Of a stretch of DNA of 64,000 nucleotides, positions 29,401 through 38,118 are shown in pieces (positions within the stretch are counted from its first letter, which is position 1; every line of letters begins with the position of its first letter). The notes under the pieces are model-generated. The model saw nothing but the letters and a program-made list of their open reading frames with translations. It did not search any database and was not told the DNA's origin. The translations under genes and the position numbers were made by a program. Source of the stretch: Maribacter algicola (lineage in GTDB: Bacteria; Bacteroidota; Bacteroidia; Flavobacteriales; Flavobacteriaceae); contig NZ_QUSX01000001.1 in NCBI RefSeq assembly GCF_003933245.1, forward strand, positions 186,001-250,000, given 5' to 3'.

Positions 29401-29506
29401 CCTGAAAATCCTTGTTTTCGTGGGTATAGATTTTTGACTCTTGGGCAGTTGCCATCCAAAAAACTCCCATGACCAATGGAAGAAAAGCGGTGATTTTATG
29501 AAGCAT
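26483..29506 (-). CDS. Large tetratricopeptide-repeat protein, exported
   Basis: 1007 residues with a signal peptide (MLHKITAFLPLVMGVFWMATAQ). Almost the whole mature part is TPR units, for example AVRLNQPGADRMMEEF near 75, YYQLGYCYYKQGDYANAIAQF near 285 and ALPYLLKLEDQANIQQ near 810. It is probably a periplasmic or outer-membrane-associated scaffold. Transcription runs on into the plugless beta-barrel gene 23 bases away, which suggests a complex of the two. The function is not known. Confidence 0.85.
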   Translation of the reverse strand: MLHKITAFLPLVMGVFWMATAQESKIYTHENKDFQDALALYNNEQFQAAQTIFEKVKATTKDEEIAANSAYYAANAAVRLNQPGADRMMEEFVENYPTSTKKNSAFADVAEYYFDTGKYPYALKWYNKVDQSALSMGEMDKFNFNYGYSLFSSSKPKEAERYLEKVTTSPVYGSQAKYYLGYISYQQDDYEAANERFDQITDQNVLEEKLSYYQADMNFKLGKFEEAIALAKKQLPKSDRTEVSELNKIIGESYFNLGQYENAIPYLQEYKGKRGKWNNTDYYQLGYCYYKQGDYANAIAQFNKIIGGTNSVSQNAYYHLAECYLKQDQKQEALNAFRNASQMDFNPDIKKDAFLNYARLSYEVGNAYEPVPQVITNYLDAYPNDENKEEMQTLLVDSFITSKNFAGAMELLERNQNYATKETYQKVAYYRGLELYMEGDYSAASEVLGKSLGSAVNDSFRARATYWKAEADYLLNRFDAAAIGFRDFKQNPASKKVNEGNDVDYDLAYAYFKQKDYANAITYFSAFTDAQKDDVEKLHDGYLRLGDSYFATSKYWPAIETYNKALALTGPEKDYAAYQKAMSYGFVDRTESKIENLENFVSQYPRSTFKDDALFELGNTYVSTGQENKGLQAYDRLINDFRGSSLVPQALMRQGLVFYNSGRNNEALGKFKTVVRDFPNTQEAIQAVSTAKLVYVDLGRVDEYASWVNGLDFVEVTNAELDNATFESAQKQNMEGKTDAAIRAYKKYIQEFPNGLHALDANFSLAQLYFGEGDKDAALPYYKYVADKTTSEYAEQALTRVCEVYIGKQDYATALPYLLKLEDQANIQQNRTFAQSNLMKGYYGQKNYSKTLEYAEKVLGTPSIDDRIKSDAQIMIARSAIATGNESKAKSAYAQVLTIASGATAAEALYYDAYFKNKEGDYESSNISVQKLAKDYATYKEWGGKGLVLMAKNFYALGDSYQATYILDSVISNFGQYPEIVAVAQGELAMIKSKESQRNSSVDPNQE

Positions 29507-29663
29507 AGTGTTCTCTTACTATTTTGAATTACCGTAGTATCACAAAGGATAACGGCAAAAATTGTTCCTAAGTATGTGGGTTGCGGGTACAAAAGAAAAG
29601 AATTTGTTCAAGGGTACGGCGTTATCAAAAGGAACTTATTACTTTTATATCAACAGAGAATTT

Positions 29664-30347
29664 ATGGAAGAGACGGTTTTAGAGTTAAAGGATGCATCCA
29701 TTTTTCAGAAGGAAAGCTTGGTGCTCAGCGAAGTGAACATACATGTGGCCAAGGGAGAATTCGTCTATCTTATAGGAAAGACTGGCAGTGGAAAAAGTAG
29801 CTTTATGAAAACCCTATACGGCGACCTACCCTTGCAAAAAGGGGAAGGAAAGATAGTGGACTTCAATTTAAAGACACTTAAGGAGAACGACATCCCTTTC
29901 CTAAGGCGAAAACTGGGCATCGTTTTTCAGGATTTTAAGTTGCTGCCCGATAGAAATATAAACCAAAACATGCTGTTCGTCCTAAAGGCGACAGGATGGA
30001 AGGACCAGGCCAAAATGGATGCCCGGGTGGTAGAGGTTTTGGAGAAAGTAGGCATGAAGACCAAGGGCTTCAAGTTTCCGCATGAACTATCAGGTGGGGA
30101 ACAACAACGTGTGGCTATTGCCAGGGCCCTGTTGAACGACCCGGAATTGATTTTGGCTGACGAACCTACCGGAAACCTAGATCCCCAAACCAGTGTGGAA
30201 GTAATGAAGGTACTTCAGGAAATCAACAAATCTGGCCGCACGATCTTAATGGCGACCCATGATTATGCACTTATTCTCAAATACCCCTCAAAAACCATCA
30301 AGTGCGACTCAAACAAAGTATTCGAGGTAGTTCAAAAGGCGGTTTAA
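29664..30347 (+). CDS. ftsE: Cell division ATP-binding protein FtsE
   Basis: 227 residues from the ATG at 29664; the longer frame to 29562 adds 34 residues that look untranslated and contain no ABC-domain sequence. Visible are Walker [10 protein letters not shown], the Q-loop FQDFKLL, the signature LSGGEQQ, Walker [13 protein letters not shown] and the H-loop MATHD. The FtsE type is supported by [20 protein letters not shown]. FtsE works with FtsX to activate peptidoglycan hydrolysis at the septum; no ftsX is nearby in this window. Confidence 0.88.
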   Translation: MEETVLELKDASIFQKESLVLSEVNIHVAKGEFVYLIGKTGSGKSSFMKTLYGDLPLQKGEGKIVDFNLKTLKENDIPFLRRKLGIVFQDFKLLPDRNINQNMLFVLKATGWKDQAKMDARVVEVLEKVGMKTKGFKFPHELSGGEQQRVAIARALLNDPELILADEPTGNLDPQTSVEVMKVLQEINKSGRTILMATHDYALILKYPSKTIKCDSNKVFEVVQKAV

Positions 30348-30359
30348 TTCTTGGACTTT

Positions 30360-31418
30360 TTACTCTGAAAATCCCAATCCATAAGCGTCCGATGGAAAAA
30401 GAACGCCTTTCTCCAACCTGAAAATTTTTTTAAAAGGGTCTCCAACTATATCTAGGTGTCCATCCAAATCGGCATATACGATATTAGGTCTTGAAAGGGC
30501 AAAATGGAGACCTGCGGAGATTCCCAAACCACATTCATCTATACATCCCACCATGGTCTCCAAATTGGCGGCCTTGGCAACGGAGCTAATATGGTTCGCC
30601 GTAAGGATGCCCCCAACTTTTTGAAGTTTGATGTTCACCATATCCACCCGTTCGTTCTGTGCCAATCTGAAGGCATCGGTCAAGGTTTTAAGGCTTTCAT
30701 CGGCCATTACGGGAATGTCCACTTGCCCCGTAACCTCCCCCAAATGTTCATCGGATTCATGCTTGGTAGGCTGTTCGAATATTTCAATCCCAATGGCCGA
30801 GGTGGCCTTTACAAAAGCGATGGATTCTTGAACGGTATATCCCTGGTTTCCATCAAAACGAAACCTTACCCCAGGAAATTCCTTATGTAAGCGAATCATC
30901 TTGGCAATATCCTCCTCCAAATTTAAGCCGCCCTTAATTTTTAGGATCGAGAAGCCCATAGCCGTATATTCGTAGGCCTGTCGAACGGTCTCCCCCATAT
31001 TCAGGATTCCAATGGTGATACTGGTGGGTATGCTCGATCTATAACCTCCCAAAAACTTGAACAATGGAACCTGAGCCTTTTTGGACAATAAGTCATATAG
31101 GGCAAGATCTACCATGGCCAAACAGCTCGACTTTTTTCCTAAGAGCGTTCTTAATTCTGAAAGAATCAGGGCAAATGTGAAAGGGTCCTTATTTTTTAGA
31201 TACGGAACTATGATGCTGTCGAGGGCATTTTTAACCTCTTTAGGGGTTTCGTGCGTAACTTCCGTATCGGGTACGGAACAACCATACCCAACCAAATTTC
31301 CATCGGTTTCGAGCTTTATGATAAAATTTGTGGTCGCATCGATTTTTTCATATGCAATCGTATAGGGAACTGAAAGTGCCAGATCCAATCGCTCGTAGCT
31401 TACCTTTGTAATCTTCAT
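30360..31418 (-). CDS. Enolase-superfamily epimerase: dipeptide epimerase or N-acetyl-D-Glu racemase (DgcA-like)
   Basis: 352 residues of the mandelate racemase/muconate lactonizing group. Visible catalytic features are the KxK pair Lys160 and Lys162 (ILKIKGG), metal ligands Asp189 (RFDGNQG), Glu215 (FEQP) and Asp240 (MADES), and the opposite-face lysine in NIKLQKVGG (264-267). Two readings fit: L-Ala-D/L-Glu epimerase for peptidoglycan recycling, or the N-acetyl-D-glutamate racemase DgcA. The DgcA reading is favoured by the adjacent DUF1611 (DgcN-type) gene, whose stop overlaps this start by 4 bases. Confidence 0.85.
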   Translation of the reverse strand: MKITKVSYERLDLALSVPYTIAYEKIDATTNFIIKLETDGNLVGYGCSVPDTEVTHETPKEVKNALDSIIVPYLKNKDPFTFALILSELRTLLGKKSSCLAMVDLALYDLLSKKAQVPLFKFLGGYRSSIPTSITIGILNMGETVRQAYEYTAMGFSILKIKGGLNLEEDIAKMIRLHKEFPGVRFRFDGNQGYTVQESIAFVKATSAIGIEIFEQPTKHESDEHLGEVTGQVDIPVMADESLKTLTDAFRLAQNERVDMVNIKLQKVGGILTANHISSVAKAANLETMVGCIDECGLGISAGLHFALSRPNIVYADLDGHLDIVGDPFKKIFRLEKGVLFPSDAYGLGFSE

Positions 31419-32479
31419 TCCATTTTACCTACTAAGAGATTTACCAATTCCTTTGCCCCAAACTCCAATACGTCATAAGCGGGCAACTTTGTTTTCATGG
31501 TAATCTGTTTGCACATTTCTGGAATCTCAGCCTTGGTCATGCCCTCATGGTTTACCGTAACGGCAATGACCTCCTTACCGGAAATCACCTGTATTGCATT
31601 GATCTGCTCTTCCAAGGAGTGGAGACGATACCCCGGAAAACCGTCATATTCCAACCTTTTTGGAGCGTGCTGCAGGATTACATAATCAGGTCTACCCGCA
31701 GCCAAAATCTCAAAACCACCGGGATATGCAGGATTCATTAAACTTCCCTGACCTTCAATGACAATTACATCAGGGTCCTCATTTTTCCAAGCACTTACAA
31801 CGGCATGCTCTATTTCCCCGGAAACAAAATCATTGATACAGCTATCCATGACCATGCTATATTTGGCCCCCTGCATCCAAGCGGTCTGTCCCGTTCCGAT
31901 CATTTCGGCCTTTTTACCAGCTTCCCTGAACCCATGCACCAGAATCCAAGCGGTGGTTCTTTTTCCCAGCGCGGAATCCGTACCTAAAACGGCCAATTTG
32001 AGACAATCCACCTTTTCAATATCGCCCGTAAAAAAATGTAGCTTGTCCCTATCCGGAGTCTTTCTAATATCACGGATCGCAACCTTATTTTTTTTGGCCA
32101 ACGCCACCAGCTCCGGATCATTTGTCAAAAAATCGTGAAGACCACTATCCACGTTCATCCCATGCTGTAGAGCCAATTTTATGCTTCCCTTGGCCTCCTC
32201 GGGTAATCGGCCGCCATCTGGGGCCAACCCCACTACCAAATAGTCAGGCTTTGCATCTATGGCCTTAATGGCCTCCTCCAAATCCTTAAAAACCTTGACC
32301 CCATTGTCCCTGCCATCCAAGACTTGTCCTGCATCCTGTCCCGCATATCTTGAATCCAAGACCCCTAGAATCTCATACCGCTCCGTAAAGCGTACCAATC
32401 CATGGGCGGTTTTTCCATTTGGTGTATTAAATGCACCTTCACAATAAACCAAGGCCTTTCCATCGATTATTCGTTTCAT
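31415..32479 (-). CDS. DUF1611 family protein, DgcN-like (putative D-glutamate N-acetyltransferase)
   Basis: 354 residues. The N-terminal ~150 residues are Rossmann-like (ILGVLDSRYAGQDAG, YLVVGLAPDGGRLP); the C-terminal part has a P-loop GTDSALGKRTT at 166-176 and EGQGSLMNPAYPGGFE near 243. DUF1611 includes DgcN, reported to N-acetylate D-glutamate so that DgcA can racemise the product. The overlap with the epimerase gene (ATGA at the junction) shows translational coupling. The substrate here is inferred by context only. Confidence 0.82.
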   Translation of the reverse strand: MKRIIDGKALVYCEGAFNTPNGKTAHGLVRFTERYEILGVLDSRYAGQDAGQVLDGRDNGVKVFKDLEEAIKAIDAKPDYLVVGLAPDGGRLPEEAKGSIKLALQHGMNVDSGLHDFLTNDPELVALAKKNKVAIRDIRKTPDRDKLHFFTGDIEKVDCLKLAVLGTDSALGKRTTAWILVHGFREAGKKAEMIGTGQTAWMQGAKYSMVMDSCINDFVSGEIEHAVVSAWKNEDPDVIVIEGQGSLMNPAYPGGFEILAAGRPDYVILQHAPKRLEYDGFPGYRLHSLEEQINAIQVISGKEVIAVTVNHEGMTKAEIPEMCKQITMKTKLPAYDVLEFGAKELVNLLVGKME

Positions 32480-32485
32480 TCCAAA

Positions 32486-33547
32486 TTAATTTTTTGCAGT
32501 GAGTACGGCCACAAATCGGTCGGCCTCAAAATTCATTTTTTCATTCAGTTCCAACAAAGCAATCAATCCAGCAGTAGCGGCGGGAAGAATCTTGTACCCC
32601 TCCTTCTTGCTCAAATAGGTGGACATATCGCGCAATTTCTTATCACTTATATTAAAGGCCTCTCCATGGGATTCCTTAATTGCATAAAGTGCCTCTTCGC
32701 CGTCAAAGCTATGCCAGTTGATCAATGGTTCATTTAGTTTGGTTTCCTTGATTAGCTCAGGCCTCAGATCCTTGCAATGGTCAAAACCGTGTAAAAATGA
32801 GTAAACTATTGGATTTTTATTGGCGGATGAAGCGGCTATCATTTTAGGTATTCTAGAGGTTTTGCCCCTTTTATATAAGGTTACAAAGCCCCTAAAAATA
32901 CCGGCAATCAGCGTGCCGTTGGAGACGGGTACTGCACAATATTTTGGAGCATCGCCCAAATCCTCAAAAATTTCCACGGCCAATTGGGAATAGGCACTGA
33001 TTTGCAGGGGTGTATTGGAACCACCGGGATTGGCATCGTACCAGTCATTTTTTTTTGCCAATTTGGAACTTTCCATAACCACGTCCTCGTAGCTTCCCGG
33101 TAATCGGATAATTTCGGCCTTCAACCCCTCCATTTCTGTGATACGATCGGTATGGTAGCTTTCCGGAATAAATATTTTACAATTTATCCCGGCAAGATTG
33201 GCCGCCAAAGCAACCGCAACTCCATAATTGCCACAGGTTGCCAAGGTAACCGTATCGAACTCCCTTCTCAAGGCATCGTACAATTGGGCAAAGGCTATGC
33301 GATCTTTTTGGGTGCCTGTTGGATTATCACCCTCATATTTGATGTACAATTGCCTCAAGTCAAACTCCCGCTCCAAAGTTTTGGCCCTGCTTAGGCCCGT
33401 ATCGCCAATTTCCAAGCTGATTATGTCCTCATAGCACTCCAAGCGGTCCACAAGGTTTTTTGTATGGTCTCGTACAAATGCGCTCAATTTACGAGCCTCT
33501 GATGAGACTTTGTTTTCCGAGGTCCTTACACCGTCCTTAAGATCCAT
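32486..33547 (-). CDS. Pyridoxal-phosphate-dependent enzyme, threonine synthase-like
   Basis: 353 residues of fold-type II PLP enzymes. Lys81 in EGDNPTGTQKDR is the expected Schiff-base lysine; TCGNYGVAVALAANLAG is the phosphate-binding segment; a Ser/Gly-rich VPVSNGTLIAG follows. It resembles threonine synthase and related beta-replacing enzymes but lacks clear threonine-synthase-specific features I could point to. It is the first gene of a three-gene operon, 6 bases before the DUF1611 gene. Its product may be a lyase or synthase acting on the same amino-acid substrate. Confidence 0.78.
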   Translation of the reverse strand: MDLKDGVRTSENKVSSEARKLSAFVRDHTKNLVDRLECYEDIISLEIGDTGLSRAKTLEREFDLRQLYIKYEGDNPTGTQKDRIAFAQLYDALRREFDTVTLATCGNYGVAVALAANLAGINCKIFIPESYHTDRITEMEGLKAEIIRLPGSYEDVVMESSKLAKKNDWYDANPGGSNTPLQISAYSQLAVEIFEDLGDAPKYCAVPVSNGTLIAGIFRGFVTLYKRGKTSRIPKMIAASSANKNPIVYSFLHGFDHCKDLRPELIKETKLNEPLINWHSFDGEEALYAIKESHGEAFNISDKKLRDMSTYLSKKEGYKILPAATAGLIALLELNEKMNFEADRFVAVLTAKN

Positions 33548-33685
33548 TTATAGTTGAAATGATTGGAATGAAGATAAACTAAATTCAAAGACGGAATTGA
33601 CCTGAAAAGATGTTTTTTGAAAATAGCGCTGAATACGCTTTTTCTATACGAAGACCATCCGGCTACATGGATAAAAACCATAAAC

Positions 33686-36307
33686 CTAATCCATTTCCAT
33701 GATCAAATTTGCAATCAGGGCCGTCCAGCCCGTTTGGTGTGATGCTCCCAAGCCTTTCCCGTGATCGCCATCAAAAAACTCATAAAACAAATGATGGTCC
33801 TTAAAATGGGGGTCATTGGTAAACAACTTGTTTTCATCATCGGAATGATATTGGAACTTTCCGTCCTCATTACGTTCAAATAGCTTCAATAACCTCTTGC
33901 TGAGCTCATTGGCAATTTGCTTTAGATTGAGCTTCCTGCCAGACCCAAATGGGAATTCATATTGATAGGAATCCCCATAAAACAAATAGTACTTTCGCAG
34001 GGATTGTATGATCATATAATTTAAGGGCAACCAAATTGGGCCGCGCCAATTGGAATTTCCTCCGAACATGTTGGAACGACTTTCACCCGGTTCATATTGA
34101 ATCTGATGATGTCCATGGTGCTTGAACACAAATGGATGCTCCTCGTGGTACTTTGAAAGCGATCGGATACCATAGTCGGACAAAAACTCGTCCTCGTCCA
34201 ACAAACGCCTTAGTAAACGCTCCAACCGAAATCCCCGCATAATGGAGAAAAGGTAATTGCCATCTGCATTGGTTTCTTCAATATTGGATATTAGTGATGC
34301 TAAGTCTGGTCTGGTTCTAACGATGTCCGCTGCCCTTCTCCTGAATTCCTTTAGTTCTTCAAAAAGATCTTTATGGATAATCTCAACGGCAAACAGAGGA
34401 ATAATACCTACTAATGACCTGACTTTCAAACGATTCGTCATTCCGCTATCCATTTCGACTACATCATAATAGAAATTATCCTCATCATCCCATAACGAAA
34501 TATCCTTTTTACCTATATGGTGCATGGCCCAGGCTATGTTTAAAAAATGCCTGAAAAACTTAGCTACCAAATCTTCGTAGGATTTGTTGCCTTTGGAAAG
34601 TTCCAAACTCATTCTAAGCATGTTGAGGGTAAACATAGCCATCCAACTCGTAGCATCTGCCTGCTGCATTCTGGTAATTCCCGGTGGCATATGGTTCCTG
34701 TCGAAGACTCCAATATTATCCAAACCCAAAAAGCCACCTTCAAAAAGGTCCGTCCCGCTTTTATCCTTTTGATTGACCCACCAAGTGAAATTGATCAACA
34801 ATTTCTGGAAGGCCTTTTCCAAAAAATGAATATCCCCCGTTCCAGTTTTTTGCTTATCCTTATCGTAGACGTTCCAAACGGCCCATGAATGTACGGGCGG
34901 ATTTACATCGCTGAAATTCCATTCATATGCGGGAATCTGCCCATTGGGATGCATGTAGCTTTCCCGCAACATCAAAATGAGCTGTTCCTTGGCAAAATAT
35001 GGGTCTATCTCCACAAAGGAAGCCATATGAAAGGCCAAGTCCCAGGCGGCATACCAAGGATATTCCCATTTGTCCGGCATGGAAATGACATGTCTGTTGG
35101 TCAAATGCTGCCAACTAAAATTTCTGGGGCTTTCCCTATAAGGTTTTGGTTCCCCAGGTCCTCCAAAAAGCCACTTGTAGACATCATAGTAATAAAACTG
35201 CTTGGTCCACAATAATCCAGAAAATGCCCTTTCCACAATGTCCTTATGTGCTTGGGGCAAGTCCTTTTTTGATACTATATCATTGTAAAACTCCTCACAT
35301 TCCCGAATGCGACTCTCAAAAATAGTATCGAACCCAGTCCAGGGATCATCCAATTTTCGTTTGCTCAAGCGTATCCTCACCGATTTTTCCTCACCAGCAT
35401 TTAAGGTCAATTTGTGCCAAACGGCAAATTTGGACCCCGTCTTTTCTGGATTTACGGTATCCATTCCGTTTACCACGTGGTTATTGATACCGTCCTTGAC
35501 GTATGGAACCTCATTGTCCACATTATAAATACGTTTGTTATTAGTCTCGTTTTCGCAAAAAAGCTGCTTGCCCTTTTCATGATAGAGATAATAGCGACCG
35601 TTCCTAATACTTCTGGACTGTATGCAGTTCTCCGAAACAGCTTTCATGCTTGGCCTTTCAAAACGTTTATTGTGTTTCCAAAAGTTCCTGAACCATAAAT
35701 GTGGTAGCACATGGATGGAGGACTTTTTTGATGACCGATTCACTACGGTAATCTTCATTAGGATATCCCCAACATCGGCCTTGGCATATTCAATAAAGCA
35801 ATCAAAATAGGTATTGTTCCTAAAGGCTTTGGTATCCAGAATCTCATATTCAGATTCCTCCCTACTCCTAGACCTGTTTTTCTTCACTAGGTCCGTATAA
35901 GGAAACTTCTTTTGAGGGTATTTGTACAAATACTTGTTATAGGAATGAGTAGGAGTGGAAACTTGATGAAAATATAGTTCCTTTACGTCCTCACCATGAT
36001 TGCCCTCACCATTGGTAAGACCGAACAAACGTTCCTTCAAGATGGCATCCTTTCCATTCCAAAAGGCCGGTGCCAAACAAAGGATTTCCCTAGAATCGCA
36101 GAAACCGCCAATCCCCTCTTCGCCCCATCTATAAGCATTGCTACGTGCCTTATCATGATCCACAAAATTCCACGCCTGGCCATTGGCACTATAATCCTCC
36201 CGTACCGTTCCCCATTGGCGTTCGGCCAAATAGGGACCCCATCGTTTCCAATTCTTGTAATTATCTCCAACGGCGAGACGCTGCTCTTCAGCATTTTTTA
36301 ATGACAT
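33686..36307 (-). CDS. MGH1-type (GH63-like) glucosidase
   Basis: 873 residues starting MSLKNAEEQRLAVGDNYKNW; the 16 residues upstream in the longer frame are rejected because this Met begins the conserved N-terminus KRWGPYLAERQWGTVREDYS. The C-terminal half is an (alpha/alpha)6 barrel (FSWQHLTNRH, EYPWYAAWDLAFHMASF, NWRGPIWLPLNYM). There is no signal peptide, so it acts in the cytoplasm on small glucosides or oligosaccharides. The polyphosphate-glucokinase-like gene about 1 kb away would phosphorylate released glucose; this link is inference. Confidence 0.85.
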   Translation of the reverse strand: MSLKNAEEQRLAVGDNYKNWKRWGPYLAERQWGTVREDYSANGQAWNFVDHDKARSNAYRWGEEGIGGFCDSREILCLAPAFWNGKDAILKERLFGLTNGEGNHGEDVKELYFHQVSTPTHSYNKYLYKYPQKKFPYTDLVKKNRSRSREESEYEILDTKAFRNNTYFDCFIEYAKADVGDILMKITVVNRSSKKSSIHVLPHLWFRNFWKHNKRFERPSMKAVSENCIQSRSIRNGRYYLYHEKGKQLFCENETNNKRIYNVDNEVPYVKDGINNHVVNGMDTVNPEKTGSKFAVWHKLTLNAGEEKSVRIRLSKRKLDDPWTGFDTIFESRIRECEEFYNDIVSKKDLPQAHKDIVERAFSGLLWTKQFYYYDVYKWLFGGPGEPKPYRESPRNFSWQHLTNRHVISMPDKWEYPWYAAWDLAFHMASFVEIDPYFAKEQLILMLRESYMHPNGQIPAYEWNFSDVNPPVHSWAVWNVYDKDKQKTGTGDIHFLEKAFQKLLINFTWWVNQKDKSGTDLFEGGFLGLDNIGVFDRNHMPPGITRMQQADATSWMAMFTLNMLRMSLELSKGNKSYEDLVAKFFRHFLNIAWAMHHIGKKDISLWDDEDNFYYDVVEMDSGMTNRLKVRSLVGIIPLFAVEIIHKDLFEELKEFRRRAADIVRTRPDLASLISNIEETNADGNYLFSIMRGFRLERLLRRLLDEDEFLSDYGIRSLSKYHEEHPFVFKHHGHHQIQYEPGESRSNMFGGNSNWRGPIWLPLNYMIIQSLRKYYLFYGDSYQYEFPFGSGRKLNLKQIANELSKRLLKLFERNEDGKFQYHSDDENKLFTNDPHFKDHHLFYEFFDGDHGKGLGASHQTGWTALIANLIMEMD

Positions 36308-36912
36308 AAACTGAATCCTTTTTATAAAATGGAAAATAATTGTCTGAACCTCCAAAATAGGAATGGTTCAATGACACTCCCTTGAAAATAAAACGTTAAA
36401 AATAAAATTAATTTACGCAATTGATCAGGGTGATTAAAACTATTGATGTATTGTTATTATTGCAGGCCAACTTTTATTTGGTTGATCTTTTACCTATAGA
36501 TAAATTACCAAACTCATAAGACAATGAAAGCAAGTACCAAAATCCGTTACTTAACACGGATTCCATTTCAAAGGATACTTCTTTTGGCGTATAAGAAAAA
36601 AACGTGCCTCCATGTAAGTTTTCCAACACAACCTCCTGGCCGGTACTTGAAATCCGTAAGAACAACTCAATTTTGGTGAAATTTATATAGGCCGATAAGG
36701 GATACAGAACCTTCAGATTCTTGAGAACCGATTTTAATGAAGTACAAGTATTTGATTATCAATATTTTTCATAATAAAATCACTGGCACAAAAAAAGAAG
36801 GAAAAGATTGAACATTTAAAAAAATTGAGTTCATTTGCATTGATTATGAATACCTCAAAAAATAGGGTTCCAATCAAAAAACAATAATGGGAAACAAACA
36901 AAATTATGCACT
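36308..36912. other. 605-base AT-rich gap between glucosidase and small exported gene
   Basis: No gene can be supported. On the minus strand a frame open from about 36755 down to 36474 (94 codons, no ATG start, TTG at 36665) reads LKNLKVLYPLSAYINFTKI and then FFSYTPKEVSFEMES. I do not recognise it; it could be the tail of a decayed gene. The rest, near the divergent starts, is presumably promoter DNA. Confidence 0.5.
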
Positions 36913-37212
36913 ATGAAAACACTACTTATAGCCTTCGTTCTAATTGCCGCCACATCTAAAGGAAACATCGTTCAGGACACCGTAAGGGTCAACGGAATCT
37001 ATGACAGACATGAGGACGGTATATACTATTTTAAGGGAGATAAAGGAGAAATCTATGAATTCCATGACATTACCGAAGAAGCTTCGGAGGCTTTTGACCT
37101 GATGGACGAAGCACTGGTGGGAAAATTGTTCAACATTACATTTACCTTGGAAATTGGGGAGGACGATGACATGGAATATAACACCATTATTGGCCTGAAA
37201 CTATTGGAATAG
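36913..37212 (+). CDS. Small exported hypothetical protein
   Basis: 99 residues. A short hydrophobic N-terminus (MKTLLIAFVLIAATSKGN) may be a signal peptide. The remainder is acidic, with YYFKGDKGEIYEFHDITEEA and EIGEDDDMEYNTIIGLKLLE. I recognise no family. It is followed 131 bases later by the glucokinase-like gene on the same strand. Confidence 0.55.
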   Translation: MKTLLIAFVLIAATSKGNIVQDTVRVNGIYDRHEDGIYYFKGDKGEIYEFHDITEEASEAFDLMDEALVGKLFNITFTLEIGEDDDMEYNTIIGLKLLE

Positions 37213-37343
37213 TAAATATTCTTCGGACGTACGGAAAATAGGCCTTGGCCACTTTTAGAAACCACTAAAACTACCTACCGCCCTATAAAATTCAAGGAAA
37301 GGAATCTTTTTTGTTTCTTTGTAATCTCTTTTAAATTTTCGAC

Positions 37344-38093
37344 ATGACTTTACTTGGTATTGATGTAGGCGGCTCAGGAATAAAAGGTGCATTGGTAGAT
37401 GCTGAAAGTGGTAAAATGCTAACCGAAAGGTTTCGCATTCCCACTCCCAAACCAAGAACGCCCGAAGCCATGGCCGATGTCATTGCCGAAATTGTAAAAC
37501 ATTTTGACTACAAAGGCAAGGTAGGCTGCGGATTTCCAACCATCATCAAAAAAGGTGTCTGTAAGTCCCCGGGGAACTTGGACCCGAGCTGGTTAGGTGT
37601 TAATGTTGAAGAGCTATTGGAGAAAAAAACCGGATTGGATTTTACGGTTATCAATGATGCCGATGCTGCCGGTTATGCAACCATGAATTATGGTGTTGGA
37701 CGGGGAAAAGAAGGCTTGGTGGTCATGATTACCATTGGTACTGGCCTAGGAAGCGGGGCCTTTTTCAATGGACAATTGATCCCTAATTTTGAGCTTGGCC
37801 AAATACCTTACAAAAAATATAACAAAATTGAACTATGGGCGGCTGGTAGTGCCAAGGACAGGGAGGGTCTATCCTATAAAAAATGGGGGAAGCGTTTCAA
37901 TACCTTTTTGGAATATGTAGAACTAATTATCTCCCCTGACCTTATTATTCTAGGTGGCGGCGCCTCAAAGGATTTTAAGGAATTCAAGAAGAAAATAAAA
38001 ATCGAGACGCCTGTTATACCAGCGGAACTGGAAAATCATGCAGGAATCATCGGTGCGGCCGTGGCATGCTTGCACAAAGCTCCAAAGGTATAG
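37344..38093 (+). CDS. ppgK: ROK-family kinase, polyphosphate glucokinase (PpgK) type
   Basis: 249 residues, the PpgK length. The phosphate loop [16 protein letters not shown] opens the protein; [14 protein letters not shown] and [16 protein letters not shown] (catalytic Asp) follow, then the second loop [10 protein letters not shown]. PpgK phosphorylates glucose with polyphosphate or ATP. The canonical ROK zinc-binding CxCG(x)xGC motif is not seen, as expected for PpgK. Together with the nearby glucosidase it would feed glucose 6-phosphate into glycolysis. Confidence 0.87.
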   Translation: MTLLGIDVGGSGIKGALVDAESGKMLTERFRIPTPKPRTPEAMADVIAEIVKHFDYKGKVGCGFPTIIKKGVCKSPGNLDPSWLGVNVEELLEKKTGLDFTVINDADAAGYATMNYGVGRGKEGLVVMITIGTGLGSGAFFNGQLIPNFELGQIPYKKYNKIELWAAGSAKDREGLSYKKWGKRFNTFLEYVELIISPDLIILGGGASKDFKEFKKKIKIETPVIPAELENHAGIIGAAVACLHKAPKV

Positions 38094-38118
38094 GGAAGCT
38101 ACTTTTGGTCATGTAAAA

